Positions 25,031-36,256 of a stretch of DNA of 64,000 nucleotides are shown here, in pieces (within the stretch, counting starts at the first letter, position 1; each line of letters starts with the position of its first letter). The DNA is from Physcomitrium patens (lineage: Eukaryota > Streptophyta > Bryopsida > Funariales > Funariaceae). The notes under the pieces are model-generated. The model had not been told where the DNA came from. It saw only the letters and a program-made list of their open reading frames with translations, and searched no databases. The stretch spans positions 1,038,659-1,102,658 of the forward strand of contig NC_037261.1 of assembly GCF_000002425.4 (NCBI RefSeq), in the 5' to 3' direction. The translations under genes were made by a program, and so were the position numbers.

Positions 25031-28000
25031 GTGCAGCTGGAACCTTGTACAATTCCTAATGAAGGTCCTATCCTCTCCTCAGAACCCTCTCCTTGTTTTA
25101 TAATAGACTTATATTTAGGACCTAAGAATTACAAAGCCTCTGCTTTATTAGATTCGGGAGCCTCAGCATGTTTTTTAGATGGACAATTTGTTAAAAGTCG
25201 TAAAATACCTTTTGTACAGAAACCTAAACCAGTACATGTAGAAGTCATAGATGGTCGTCCCTTGTCTTCTGGAGATGTCACTCATCAAACTCATCCTATA
25301 AAAGTAATAATAGACGGTCATGATAGCTACATAGCTTTTAACATAATTAAATCCCCGTCCAATCCAGTTATTTTAGGTTTATCCTGGCTAGAAAAATATA
25401 ACCCTCGAATAGATTGGAATTCGCGTAAACTTCACTTTTCCAAAAGCGTTATTAATAGTTCTATCAACCAAGTAAAAAATTATAAGTCTAGTACAGTAAA
25501 ATCCGTACTGATAGGTGCAAAAGCATTTATACACGCAGCAAAAGAAGGATCAACTTTTGCTATTTATGCTGCACCTATTTCTGAAAACGTAAAGACTTCA
25601 AGTGGCATTCGAAGTCAATATCAGGAGTATCAATACGTTTTTGAGAAAAAGAATGCAGATATTCTTCCTGAGCATCGCCCATATGATTGTTCAATCGACC
25701 TCAAGGAAGGAACTCAGCCACCATTTGGACCAATTTACAGTTTATCGCAAGATGAGATGGCTGAACTCAAGACATATATTGACGAGAATTTAGCGAAGAA
25801 TTTCATACGCCATTCAAAATCTCCAGCAGGAGCTCCAATTCTATTCGAAAAGAAAAAAGATGGATCTTTACGAATGTGTGTTGATTATCGAGGACTCAAC
25901 AAGATCACAATCAAGAACAGGTATCCATTACCTTTGATATCAGGACTCCTTGACCAGTTGAATCAAGCTAAGATCTATACAAAAATAGATCTAAGAGGAG
26001 CATATAATCTAGTACGGATCAAAGAAGGAGATGAATGGAAGACTGCATTTCGAACCAGGTATGGACATTTCGAATATAATGTCATGCCCTTTGGACTCAC
26101 GAATGCACCAGCTGCTTTTCAACATCTCATGAATGATATATTTCGTGAATTCTTAGACAATTTTGTCGTCTGCTATCTAGACGATATCCTGATCTATTCC
26201 AAGAATGTTGAAGAACATGAAATACATGTTCGTCAAGTATTACAAAAACTTAGAGATGTAGGATTGTACGCCAAGATGGAAAAGTGTGTATTTCACACTA
26301 CTCAAGTTGACTTTTTAGGATACATCATTTCAAATGATGGTCTCATGATGGATTCTAAGAAAGTCCAAACAATCGTGGATTGGAAGATTCCAAGCACAGT
26401 AAGAGATGTCCAATGTTTCTTGGGATTTGCCAATTACTATCGGATCTTCATCAAAGATTTCTCACGAGTTGCAGCTCCACTTACACGCTTGACTAGTAAA
26501 GATAAATTCCAATGGAATCAAGAAGCAGAAGGACCATTTGAAGCCTTGAAGACATCGTTTGTCTCTGCACCAGTCTTATATCGTGTTGACTTTTCCAAGG
26601 CATTTTTTATACAAACAGATGCATCAGATTTTGCCTTGGGTGCAGTTTTATCACAAATGGGAACAGATGACAAACTCCATCCGATAGCTTTTCATTCAAG
26701 AAAATTCTCAGCAGCCGAGATCAATTATGAGATCCACGATAAAGAACTTCTTGCGATCGTGGATTCCTTTCAAGAATGGCGTCATTATCTAGAAGGCGCT
26801 TCTAGTCCAGTCACTGTGTATACAGATCACAAGAACCTCGAGTATTTCATGTCAGCACGCGTGTTGAATCGTCGTCAAGCTCGTTGGAGTATGTCTTTGT
26901 CAAGATTCGAGTTCATTATCACTTATCGGCCAGGAAAACAACAAGGTTTATCCGATGCCCTATCTAGACGTTCTTATTTTGCACCAAAAGAAGGAGATGC
27001 AGCTTTTGAGCAACAAAGAACGGTCCTCTTGAAACCGGAGCAATTTCATCTCCGAGCAATGAAATCAACATTGACTGTTGATTCAACTTTTCTCAAGAAA
27101 ATCCAGTCCAGTATGTCCTCAGACCCTCTTGTTTATGATATCAAGAATAATTCTTCCAAGTCTCATGATCCTTCTAAGTTTGAGTTCAAGAATAATCTAT
27201 TATATTTTGAAGGACGCCTATATGTTCCAGAAGGAGAAGCACGTTTACGTGTTCTTCAAGCATGTCATGACTTTCCAGCAGCAGGGCACTTTGGATATAA
27301 TAAGACTTTGGAACTCATATCAAGAGATTTTTGGTGGCCACAAATGTGGAAGTCAGTCAAAGACTTTGTACAATCATGTGATATTTGTTCAAAATCAAAA
27401 ATTCCTCGTCATCGACCTTACGGACTTCTTCAGCCATTACCTATACCAGAACAACCATGGTCTTCTGTTTCTATGGATTTCATCACAGATCTTTCAAGCT
27501 CAAGATCTTATGATTCTATATTTGTGATAGTAGATCGTTTCACCAAGATGGCACATTTTGTGCCATGTACAAAATCTATCACAGGTGAAGAAACAGCTAA
27601 GCTTTTCATTGATAATATCTATCGCTATCATGGATTACCTAAAGATATCATATCGGATAGGGGAACTCAATTTGTGTCAAGATTTTGGAGGACCCTTTTC
27701 AAGATTTTAAAAGTGGACATAAAGCTATCTTCGGCTTTCCATCCTCAAACTGATGGACAAACAGAGCGCGTAAACCAAGTCTTGGAGCAATATTTAAGGT
27801 GTACTATCAACTACCAACAAGATGATTGGACAACCCTTCTGCCATTGGCAGAGTTTGCTTATAATAATACGGTACATTCTTCCACGCAACAAACACCTTT
27901 CTTTGCCAATTATGGCTATCATCCACGACTTGGTACTTTTGATTTTTCAAAAGTTGATAATCCTGCAGCAGAAGATATGGCAAATCGGTTGTCAGAGTTA

Positions 28001-28519
28001 CATGTAATAATGAAGACACAATTGAAGGAAGCTCAAGAACAACAAAAAATAAACGCAGATCTATATCGTAAGGAGCAACCACAAATCAACGTGGGTGATA
28101 AGGTATGGCTACTTCGTCGCAATATCAAGACTACTCGACCTTGTGACAAGTTGGACTATCGTAGGCTTGGCCCCTTTTCTGTTTCTGAACAGATCAACCC
28201 AGTTGCATATCGGTTACATCTACCGGAGTCAATGAAGATCCATCCTGTATTCCACGTATCTCTTCTTGAACCATATAAGACAGTGGATATACAAGGAAGA
28301 AGACAAATGCCACCGCCTCCTATAGAAGTAGATAATAATGAAGAATTTGAGGTGGAAGAGATATTAGACTCAAGGCAGCGCCGAAATAAGCTGGAATATC
28401 TTGTTCATTGGCGCGGATATGATATTAGTGAACGCACATGGGAGCCATCCAGGAATCTAGCAAATGCATCAGCTAAAGTCAAAGTTTTTCATCAACGACA
28501 TCCATCAAAACCAAGATGA
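25031..28519 (+). CDS. pol: Pol polyprotein: protease, reverse transcriptase, RNase H, integrase, chromodomain
   Basis: An uninterrupted 1162-codon frame. Protease active site LLDSGAS (D41). RT motif YLDD at residues 382-385, preceded by MCVDYRGLNK. RNase H starts near TDASDFALGAVL (D530). The integrase has an HHCC zinc finger (GHFGYNK to SCDIC) and catalytic D816, D876 and E912, with 35 residues between the last two (DD35E). The C-terminal chromodomain (about 1110-1155) contains YLVHWRGYDISERTWEP, which usually directs integration to heterochromatin. There is no ATG at the front: the frame opens at 24962 and overlaps gag by 64 nt in the -1 frame, so expression is probably by -1 frameshifting. 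All catalytic residues are present, so it may be active if supplied with Gag. Confidence 0.95.
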   Translation: MQLEPCTIPNEGPILSSEPSPCFIIDLYLGPKNYKASALLDSGASACFLDGQFVKSRKIPFVQKPKPVHVEVIDGRPLSSGDVTHQTHPIKVIIDGHDSYIAFNIIKSPSNPVILGLSWLEKYNPRIDWNSRKLHFSKSVINSSINQVKNYKSSTVKSVLIGAKAFIHAAKEGSTFAIYAAPISENVKTSSGIRSQYQEYQYVFEKKNADILPEHRPYDCSIDLKEGTQPPFGPIYSLSQDEMAELKTYIDENLAKNFIRHSKSPAGAPILFEKKKDGSLRMCVDYRGLNKITIKNRYPLPLISGLLDQLNQAKIYTKIDLRGAYNLVRIKEGDEWKTAFRTRYGHFEYNVMPFGLTNAPAAFQHLMNDIFREFLDNFVVCYLDDILIYSKNVEEHEIHVRQVLQKLRDVGLYAKMEKCVFHTTQVDFLGYIISNDGLMMDSKKVQTIVDWKIPSTVRDVQCFLGFANYYRIFIKDFSRVAAPLTRLTSKDKFQWNQEAEGPFEALKTSFVSAPVLYRVDFSKAFFIQTDASDFALGAVLSQMGTDDKLHPIAFHSRKFSAAEINYEIHDKELLAIVDSFQEWRHYLEGASSPVTVYTDHKNLEYFMSARVLNRRQARWSMSLSRFEFIITYRPGKQQGLSDALSRRSYFAPKEGDAAFEQQRTVLLKPEQFHLRAMKSTLTVDSTFLKKIQSSMSSDPLVYDIKNNSSKSHDPSKFEFKNNLLYFEGRLYVPEGEARLRVLQACHDFPAAGHFGYNKTLELISRDFWWPQMWKSVKDFVQSCDICSKSKIPRHRPYGLLQPLPIPEQPWSSVSMDFITDLSSSRSYDSIFVIVDRFTKMAHFVPCTKSITGEETAKLFIDNIYRYHGLPKDIISDRGTQFVSRFWRTLFKILKVDIKLSSAFHPQTDGQTERVNQVLEQYLRCTINYQQDDWTTLLPLAEFAYNNTVHSSTQQTPFFANYGYHPRLGTFDFSKVDNPAAEDMANRLSELHVIMKTQLKEAQEQQKINADLYRKEQPQINVGDKVWLLRRNIKTTRPCDKLDYRRLGPFSVSEQINPVAYRLHLPESMKIHPVFHVSLLEPYKTVDIQGRRQMPPPPIEVDNNEEFEVEEILDSRQRRNKLEYLVHWRGYDISERTWEPSRNLANASAKVKVFHQRHPSKPR

Positions 28520-28613
28520 AAATCTCTCTTATAAAAGAGACAAGATTGAGGCAAGATAACATTCAATTTCCTATCCTTGTTTGTAACTTCTTTACATTTG
28601 TGATGCTACTTAG

Positions 28614-29036
28614 ATGGAGAGCCAACAACCAGCGGATTCAACTCAAGAACCTTCGTTTGCTGACCTGCCGGACGAGACATTACGATTGTCACAACCTTCA
28701 AGATGACGCAATCGAGATGAAGATCTTCAAGAACGACATGTTCTTCCTCGAACAGATGGTGAGATACAACGCGTTTGGTATCATGATTTGGGAAGGGGCT
28801 CCCGATGTTTGGTGATTTTGCTAGAGGTAGGAACAACTCCTGATGGTGTTCCGAATATTCTATTTGAAGGAAGTTATGAAGGCCTCAATAATGATCAAAT
28901 AACTGGGTGGTCTTCCCGCCCTGGTATGGGACACTACCGATGGTTGAAAGGCCCTATCAATCATCTTCGAAGAGAACAGAGATCAGAGTATGTGGCGAAT
29001 ACAATTCGTCGCATCATAGATTTCCTCAACATATGA
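28614..29036 (+). pseudogene. Third ORF of the Gypsy family (140 codons), one internal TGA
   Basis: Begins ATG at 28614 (MESQQPADSTQEPSFADL), in a frame different from pol, 94 nt after the pol stop. It ends TGA at 29034-29036, about 40 nt before the 3' LTR. Codon 31 is TGA; related copies have CGA or CAA there, so the ancestor was open. The rest includes WYHDLGRGSRCLVILLEVG, ILFEGSYEGLNNDQITGW and a basic end (LRREQRSEYVANTIRRII). No signal peptide or membrane segment is seen. I do not recognise the family. The same 423-nt span in the outer element and in the copy at 57732-58154 argues that it was a real gene. Confidence 0.65.
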
Positions 29037-29058
29037 TGACCGCTCCTCGTGGAACTCG

Positions 29059-29077
29059 TCTCTAGAAGGGGGGGTAA
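29059..29077 (+). promoter_or_regulatory. Polypurine tract of inner element
   Basis: AGAAGGGGGGG lies just before the 3' LTR start at 29078, the expected place for priming of plus-strand DNA synthesis. Confidence 0.75.
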
Positions 29078-29629
29078 TGTTACGGCCATAATCATGTAAG
29101 CTAATAATTACATATAGAAATAGGTAGAAGTAAGTAAAAGTAGATAAAAGTAAGTTAATTCTTTAATATTTAATATAGAAGCTTCCTAGAAACTTCCTAG
29201 ATGCTGCTTTGACTTCGTAGGTGTCTTTAATTGACTTTTTGGATTAGAAACGTGGTCAACAAGTTGGCCATGTGCCACACATGTTGTTTGCTTGAAGATC
29301 AAGCTAACTATGTGGCCCACACGTAGAAAAACTTGCCTTGTAAGTCAAGGCATGTGTCCTACAAAGTCAACACATATTGGAGGTCCTATAGAATGTCGCC
29401 ACGTAGCCCCTAGTTAGATAGTATATATAGAGACAAGAGTGAAGGCTTCTTCACTCTTGTCAACTCCTTTCTTGCTTCTAGTCTAGGTTCAAGAGTCTTT
29501 AGTTTCTTGTCTTGTGGCAATAGCCATTCCAGTTTCCATTTAATATACCTACTTGTTTATATTTTGACTTATTATATCGAGATAGCCTTTTGGTGTATAT
29601 TTTTCCTCATCGAGTCTTTGTCCTTGACA
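29078..29629 (+). repeat. 3' LTR of inner element
   Basis: 552 bp, starts TGTTACGG and ends TTGACA. It carries the perfect 13-bp hairpin at 29432-29461. Confidence 0.95.
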
Positions 29630-29634
29630 ATATG

Positions 29635-29965
29635 ACATTATTGAGATATGGATCTTCGAGAACAACATATCTTTCTTCAAATACATGGTGAGATATAATA
29701 TGTTTGATATCACGACAATGGAAGAGACTCTTGATGTTTGGTGATTTTATTAGTAGTAGAAAAAATTCTAAATGGTGTTTCAATTATTTTATTTGAAGGA
29801 AGTTATAAAGGCCTCAATAATGATCAAATAACAAGGTGATCTTCCTACCTTGGTATAGAATATTATCAATGGTTGAGAAGACCTATCAACCACCTTTAAA
29901 GAGAATAAAGATTAGACTATATAGTAAATACAATTTGTTGCATCTTAAATTTTTTCAACATATGA
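29635..29965 (+). pseudogene. Third ORF of outer element, 3' part
   Basis: Continues the third-ORF remnant cut at 23256. It keeps the recognisable stretch for GSYKGLNNDQIT and the terminal ATATGA, with several stops. Confidence 0.7.
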
Positions 29966-30006
29966 TGACCACTCCTAGTGGAATTTGTTTCTAAAAAAGG
30001 AGATAA

Positions 30007-30525
30007 TGTCACAGACATACATATTTATGTTAATATTTATGTATATGATTAAATATAAGTAGATAAAAATAGATTTATTTCATAATATTTTCTAAAGAAG
30101 CTTCTTAAAAGATTTAAAGATTTTATTTTGATCTTACATGTATTTATAATTGATTGATAGGTTAGAAACTTGATCGATAAATTAATTATGTGTTGATAGC
30201 TTGCGGAACAAGCTAATTATGTGGGATACATATAAAAAACTTGCATTGCAAGTTAAGATACGTGTCTCACAAAGTCAACACGTTTTGGAGGTCCTACAGA
30301 ACATTGCCGTATAGCTCCTAGTTAAGAATATATAAGGAGGCAAGAGTGAAGCCTTCTTCATTCTTATCCATGCCTTAATCTTGTTTCAAGACTTTTTAAT
30401 CTTCTTGTCTTTGGCAATAGCCATTCTAATTTAATACTATATCATCTTTGAGTGATTTTTTAGTCTTTTCAAGTGTCACAAGAGTGTATTGACATTTTAA
30501 TTCTTTGAGGTTCATATCCTTGACA
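30007..30525 (+). repeat. 3' LTR of outer element
   Basis: Starts TGTCACAG after a decayed polypurine tract and ends TTGACA. Followed directly by the ACATA target copy. Confidence 0.85.
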
Positions 30526-30530
30526 ACATA

Positions 30531-31410
30531 TGTAATTAGTGGTTTTTGTACTTATTTTAGTTTTCAAATTTTTTTTCACAGAATAATGCTTCAAAAATTA
30601 TTTGACAAGTAGTAGTTTTTGTTGTGTTTATCTATCATAAATAAAAATAAATAAATCTAATATCAAAATAAAGGTTAAAAAAAGAAAAAAAGAAAAAAAA
30701 ATCCCTCTTTTGTAGTTCCAATCTATTATTGTTTGTTAAAAAGAATATATATATATATATATATATTATTAAATTTATCCACATATCTTAACCATCATCA
30801 AAAAAACTCTCTATTGCTGGATCTGCAGTAGTTGAAAACCAATGAAGAAATGGTTGGATCTTCAAACAATAATGACATGTGGATTAATTCAGTAAATATA
30901 TGAGTCAATTTAATAATTTCCTATATATATGTATTTATACATTCTCAATTTTTTACCATAAAAAATACCGTAAGAAGTAAGAAAGAGTATATATCATAAC
31001 ATTTACTTGCAATTAAATCGTTTTCATGGATATGATTAGGTCCAAACAACATCGAACTGAATCCCAACACCGCGCCAACTCTCCCACCCACAACCGCAGC
31101 GTCGCCGTACCGTGGACCCCAAACCACCTATGACCGCACCGTGTACCGAAGCACGAGTGCTGCACCCATTGTAGCGGTCTGTGCGTGCGTTCCCTCGGCG
31201 ATGGTGGGTTTTGGTGGGAGATCTCGTCTTCCCTTTCTCTGTATGTCACGCACTCACTCACTCACTCTGCGAAGCGAGAGAGAGAGCGAGAGAGGGAGCC
31301 CTGAGCAATCGCTCTGTTATTGAGCTTTTTCCAGGATTGGAATCCAGAGCCTACTTCTTCACCGCTGAGTTTGTCTGGGAAGGCCGGAGTCGCAGGATCA
31401 GCCAACGAAG
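30531..31410 (+). promoter_or_regulatory. Upstream region and 5' leader of the AP-4 mu gene
   Basis: The AT-rich part, with (TA)n at 30745-30766, ends at about 31.0 kb. The last 400 bp are GC-richer and contain a CACT repeat followed by a GA-rich tract (about 31250-31300), typical of plant 5' leaders. No separate gene was seen; the short frames here overlap each other and lack domains. Confidence 0.5.
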
Positions 31411-34400
31411 ATGATCTCGCAGTTCTTCGTGCTATCGTTGCGTGGCGACAACATCGTCTTCCGTGATTGTGAGTGATTGCGCTCGCTCGTTTCATTGCCC
31501 TTTGGTGTCTACATTTTGTCTTTTTTTTCTTCTCTTTCTTAGTATCATCACGATTGTTATCCGATTGGCTTATGATGATCTGTAGGGTATCGTGGAAGCT
31601 TGTTGATAGCCACGAGGTGCAATTTTAATATGGGTGTGATTGTTCTTCGGTGCTCTATTTCCTTGGGGATTCAGCTGCTTTAGCTCTGAGTTTGAGGGTA
31701 ATTGGCATGCAATATGGAAAGGTCAAATTCAGATTTTGGTTTTTCTGGGTTGTTGCATTACGTTGGGTGTCGGGGTTTTGACAGAGCTCGGCTAAGTGTT
31801 CTCTTTAATGTGTGTATAGCTGCATTTAGGTCAAGTCAATTCTGTGGATTGCACGCTGATCTGGTGCGGGTTATAGTTGTCGTCGGTGTTCGCTTCGACT
31901 CTTGAGCGCATGGGAGTTGTGTTGATTCACTAGGGTTTCCACAGATTCAGCATTAGTTTCATGGTTATGAATATGCGTTTCCATCTGGGTGCATTAACCG
32001 GAGCTTGCATCTTGTAGTGTAGTTTAGGTCAATGTCTGAATGAGTCCTGGTTCAAACTGGTGCGTTTGTAGCTGTAGTTATATGTTAAAATTGTAATGTT
32101 GGAAACGTTCAATTAAAATTGTGAATAAAAAATTGTTAGCTTCTCTAAAGATGCATTTAGCATTATTAGACGTTCTTTTCCCTTGGTGGATGGTGACTTT
32201 GATTTTCACGAGTTGCTGTTGAATCAGCTGAAATTTGGTTCGTTGATTGATGTCTGCAGACAGAGGAGATGTGTCCAAAAGCAGCGCTGAGATCTTTTTC
32301 CGCAAAGTGAAGTTCTGGAAAGGTGAAGAAGGCGAGGAGGCTCCACCTGTGTTTGTAGGTACTCTTTTCCTCTTTTATTCGTTTATTGGTGCTCGTAGTA
32401 TAAGTTGGGGAAAATGGCGCTAAAGTTGTCCAGTACAGCGAATAGAAGGTGTGTGCTATCAGCATTCTATCAGCACTTGCTAAAGCTGTATTCTAAGTGC
32501 GTGTGGTTTCGGTGCGAGCTCCTTTTCTTTGATTGAGACAGTTGGTCAGTGGAGATTAGGAGCTTTTTAAGTAGCTTATTCTCTCTTCTTCTCTTGCATA
32601 CTTGAGATCTGGCGCTCTACGTTCACTTTGTGGTTCTGGGCGGAGAGTGCATATATCAATCAGGTTCTGAGTTTTTTCATGATACGTTTTATTATGGATC
32701 CTAACTATAGGTTTTGTTCTGAATTGTGCTGTAGAATGTGGATGGAGTAAATTATCTTCACGTGAAGCACTCGGGATTGCTTTTTGTAGCAACTACCCGA
32801 GTAAACCCTTCACCTGCGTTGGTTTTGGAGCTCCTACAGAGAATAGCTCGTGTGGCTAAAGATTACCTTGGAGTCCTCAACGAGGATTCTTTGCGCAAGA
32901 ATTTTGTCTTAGTTTACGAGCTACTGGATGAAATGATTGTAAGCTTTTGAAGTGTCTCTATTTTTGCTATATTGTGTTTGAGGAATCTTCCATTAGAAGA
33001 TGTCAGCCCTCTTCATGCATAATTTTTCATGAATGTTCATTCTCTTGTAATTAATTTCTGATCCCTCGATTAGTCTTACTAGCAACACGAAAGAGAGTGG
33101 AAACGAATACTGAATTTTGAGTCCTCATGATTTTTGGCCCTCCGGATTCTAGAGTTGAAGTCGTTTGTGTTTTTGTAGAACATGTAAGTTAAAGTAATTG
33201 TACTTTCTAATGTGTGGTCATGTGCAGGATTTTGGCTATCCTCAAACGACATCTACAGAAGGTCTCAAATCATTTGTGTTCAACGAACCTGTCGTAGTAG
33301 ATGCCGCTCGCATACCTTCACTGGGCCCAGCTGCTATGTTTATTGTGAGTTTCTTTTCCAGGTCAATAGTTGATGAACGGGGTCTGTTTCGTGCATAAGA
33401 GCAGTTTCTATGTAGGTTTGTGCTTACATCCATGACACGTGGTTGTTACAGCCAGGGTCAAAACGTGTTCCTGGAACTGCAGTCACCAAGTCTGTGGTAG
33501 CCAGTGATGCATCGGGCAATAAGCGGGAGGAAGTTTTTGTTGACATCATTGAAAAGATTAGCGTTACGTTTAACGCAAGTGTAAGTATTGCTGGTGTGCG
33601 CTTTTTCTGATTTTGAGTTGAAATATTTGCACGAAGTTTATGCATGCATGATCAATACAGTATATTTTTCTATTGAAGTTGCATTCAGCAATAAGTTTGT
33701 CAAAGGCCATATAATTTGGTGACCAATCAATGGTTCGTAGTGAATATCATGGTGTGTGGGTTTTGGCGCAGGGATATGTCTTGACATCCGAGATAGATGG
33801 AACTATCCAAATGAAGAGTTATTTGACAGGAAATCCGGAAATCAAAGTTGGATTGAGTGATGATCTTGCAGTTGGGGTGCGCAGCAACAACAATAACACT
33901 TTTGGTAAGTTTTTAGTATTTTTTCTTTAGATAAAACTTAAACACTTGGTTAATTAATCTCATCATATTGTTTTTTGTCTGATGCAAAAACTTTGATAAT
34001 TTTGGAATCCTACAGGGATGTAACTCCATGGTGTGGATTATTTGACCTGAATTATAGAGAGGTGATTTTAGATATAAGAGTCGCTTGATGTTGAAGTATT
34101 GTATGCTAGTATGTCTGGTTTATCTTTTTACTATATAAGAGGTCGTTTGATCTGTGTGTGCCCGTTTTATAAAGCCGGCTTTACGAAGGGTGTAAGCATT
34201 TCCAAAAATGTGTTTGCGGATAAGTTTAGAATTTGGTTCCCAATCGTTACCATAAGTCATGGAGCAAATCCCTAAAAGCTAAATCCTGTGAGCCTTAGCG
34301 TATGTTATCTTAGTGCACTTGTAAGGCCTACTACGAGGCTGACGAATTTGTACGGTTTTCTTGAATTTGATCATTCAGCTCCTGATTACAGCGTTGGAAG

Positions 34401-36256
34401 TGGAGTGGGTCTTGTGGTTTTGGATGACTGCAATTTCCATGAATCTGTGCGGCTTGATGACTTTGAAACTGAGCGTGCTCTTACTTTGGTGAGTCCATTT
34501 CTTGCACTTTGTACCTAGTGTCTTTTTGCAGGTTAACTAATCTGAATATTCCTCACGACTCAGCACGTGGATAAGATGCTTTGTTTAGATCTGTTTTATG
34601 TACCTTTGCTAGACTGCTTATGATATCAGGTTAATTGAATGTATAGGTTCCACCAGATGGAGAGTTTCCAATAATGAACTATCGAATGACGCAAGAGTTT
34701 AAGCCTCCATTTAAGGTTTATCCTGTGATTGAAGAGAAGGGGCCATTTAAGGTACCGTATATTTGGCTCTGTGCTGTTGACCAAATGTTGGTTTTATTTT
34801 GTTTTATTTTATTTTTATTCATATTGTATTTTCTTAGTTTCAGTCAAGGAAGATGTGATCTTAAACTTTGAAGTTTCGCTATTGCAATCTGCAATTGTAC
34901 AGTTTTTGTTCAGTGAAGGCATCACTTTTGGCTTGCTCGGAAGGATATTAGTGTAGTGTTCTTTTTTCCATCTGAATGCTTGATTATTAGTGTGCTCTGA
35001 AATTTGCAGGCTGAGATTCGTTTGACTGTTCGTGCTGACTTTGCATCCAATATTACAGCGAATATGGTAGTTTTGAGGGTGCCTATGCCAAAGACCACCA
35101 CAAGGTATTAAGATCTCCGTATGAGCCTGCTTTAAAATCTGCTATGTTTGAAACTCATTCCTCATAGTAAGCGTCAGTTCTAGATTGTTTTTCAGAGAAT
35201 TGAATAAAACAAAGCACAGTGTGGTCGTGCGGCGTGTTTAGGAACTTTACATCTTGCTCTATAATGTAGAATGATCAGATGATACACTTTCAATTGCTTT
35301 CTCATACTCGTGAATTGATAATTGGTCGGATAGGGTGAGCTTTGTACTGGAGGAAGGGGCTGTTGGTCAAACCACAGACTTTAAAGAATCCACTAAAGTT
35401 ATGGAATGGTGTTGTCGAAAGGTAATGACAGACCTGCTTGCCTGTTCTCATTTGTCTTTCCAAGCCTTATTACCAATTAATAGTACAATGATAGATTTGT
35501 GAAAGATAGCTTGCACAAAATGTAAAGAATTATTTGTTGATAAGCACTTGGTTCTCGTAGTCACTATTCACTAGTGTAAAATTGAATTCTTTTGCTTTTT
35601 GCTGGTTGGTTTGTGGGCATGTTGAAATTTTATATCACCTGAGTTTAACGGTTGGTTGACTGATCCAGATTGTTGGGGGTTCTGATCACGTGTTGGTAGC
35701 CAAGCTTACTCTCTCACAAGAAAAGAATCGTATGTACCGCATCATTCGTATTAAACATCATCTCGTTTTCAGTGTATTGAAAATCTTTAATCTCTCAATC
35801 AGAAGTAGGCTGGTATTCTTCACGTCGCATCCACTTTCTTTCTCTGGAGGTTATATTGATTTTTGGTCACTATCATATGACGTGGTTGCAGTTAATATTA
35901 AGAAGGAAGCTGGGCCAATCAGCATGACATTCACAATCCCCATGTACAATGCTTCCAAGCTGCAGGTATCGTTTTTATTTTCAAATACAACCGCTCTCCT
36001 AGTACCGACTTGTGTGATAAGCAGTTGCTGTGGAGATTTTAATCGTGGAATCACCTTTGGTGCTCTTGGTTGTATGAGAATAGTAGTATAGTCCTCGATA
36101 TCAACTTAGCTGTTCTTTTCGTCGGGCTCTGTTATCTAATTGTGATGAATTTTGCAGGTTAAATATTTGCAGATTGTTAAGAAGACAAAGTCTTATAATC
36201 CTCATAGGTGGGTCCGATATGTTACGCTTGCAAACTCTTATGTTATCCGGACATGA
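31411..36256 (+). CDS. AP4M: AP-4 complex subunit mu (adaptor medium chain), 13 exons, 455 aa
   Basis: Exons: 31411-31468, 32260-32354, 32735-32938, 33228-33344, 33452-33580, 33772-33904, 34379-34488, 34647-34751, 35010-35104, 35334-35421, 35669-35729, 35892-35965, 36158-36256. All introns are GT-AG, phases agree, and the total is 456 codons including TGA. The N-terminal longin-like domain starts MISQFFVLSLRGDNIVFRD and contains FFRKVKFWK and LLFVATTRVN. The C-terminal mu-homology domain contains VLTSEIDGTIQMKSYL, CNFHESVRLDDFE, FTIPMYNASKLQVKYLQI and ends WVRYVTLANSYVIRT. Length and motifs fit plant AP-4 mu (about 450 aa) better than AP-1, AP-2 or AP-3 mu. AP-4 is a trans-Golgi coat that recognises tyrosine-based signals and sorts vacuolar cargo. 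The gene looks intact. Confidence 0.95.

Larger units (their letters stand above)
23257..29629 (+). mobile_element. Young, nearly intact Ty3/Gypsy chromovirus element (inner)
   Basis: LTRs of 552 bp at 23257-23808 and 29078-29629 differ at 12 positions by my count (about 2 %), indicating a recent insertion. The target duplication ATATG is perfect (23252-23256 and 29630-29634). Order: leader, gag (two stops), pol in one 3.5-kb frame (protease, RT, RNase H, integrase, chromodomain), third ORF, polypurine tract. The order RT-RNase H-integrase plus the C-terminal chromodomain makes it a Ty3/Gypsy chromovirus. It probably belongs to the abundant moss Gypsy group, but that needs a database comparison. 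Confidence 0.95.
17726..30525 (+). mobile_element. Decayed Gypsy chromovirus element (outer), split by a younger insertion
   Basis: LTRs at 17726-18278 and 30007-30525. Target duplication ACATA at 17721-17725 and again at 30526-30530. Gag, protease, RT, RNase H, integrase, chromodomain and third-ORF remnants follow in the normal order. The element is interrupted inside its third ORF at 23256/23257 by the element at 23257-29629. Removing that insertion and one target copy restores a continuous element of about 6.4 kb. Confidence 0.9.

Noticed and set aside
31411-36256. Assignment to AP-1 or AP-2 mu
   Set aside because: The start MISQFFVLSLRGDNIVFRD, the FFRKVKFWK insert and the C-terminus WVRYVTLANSYVIRT match plant AP-4 mu rather than the other medium chains.
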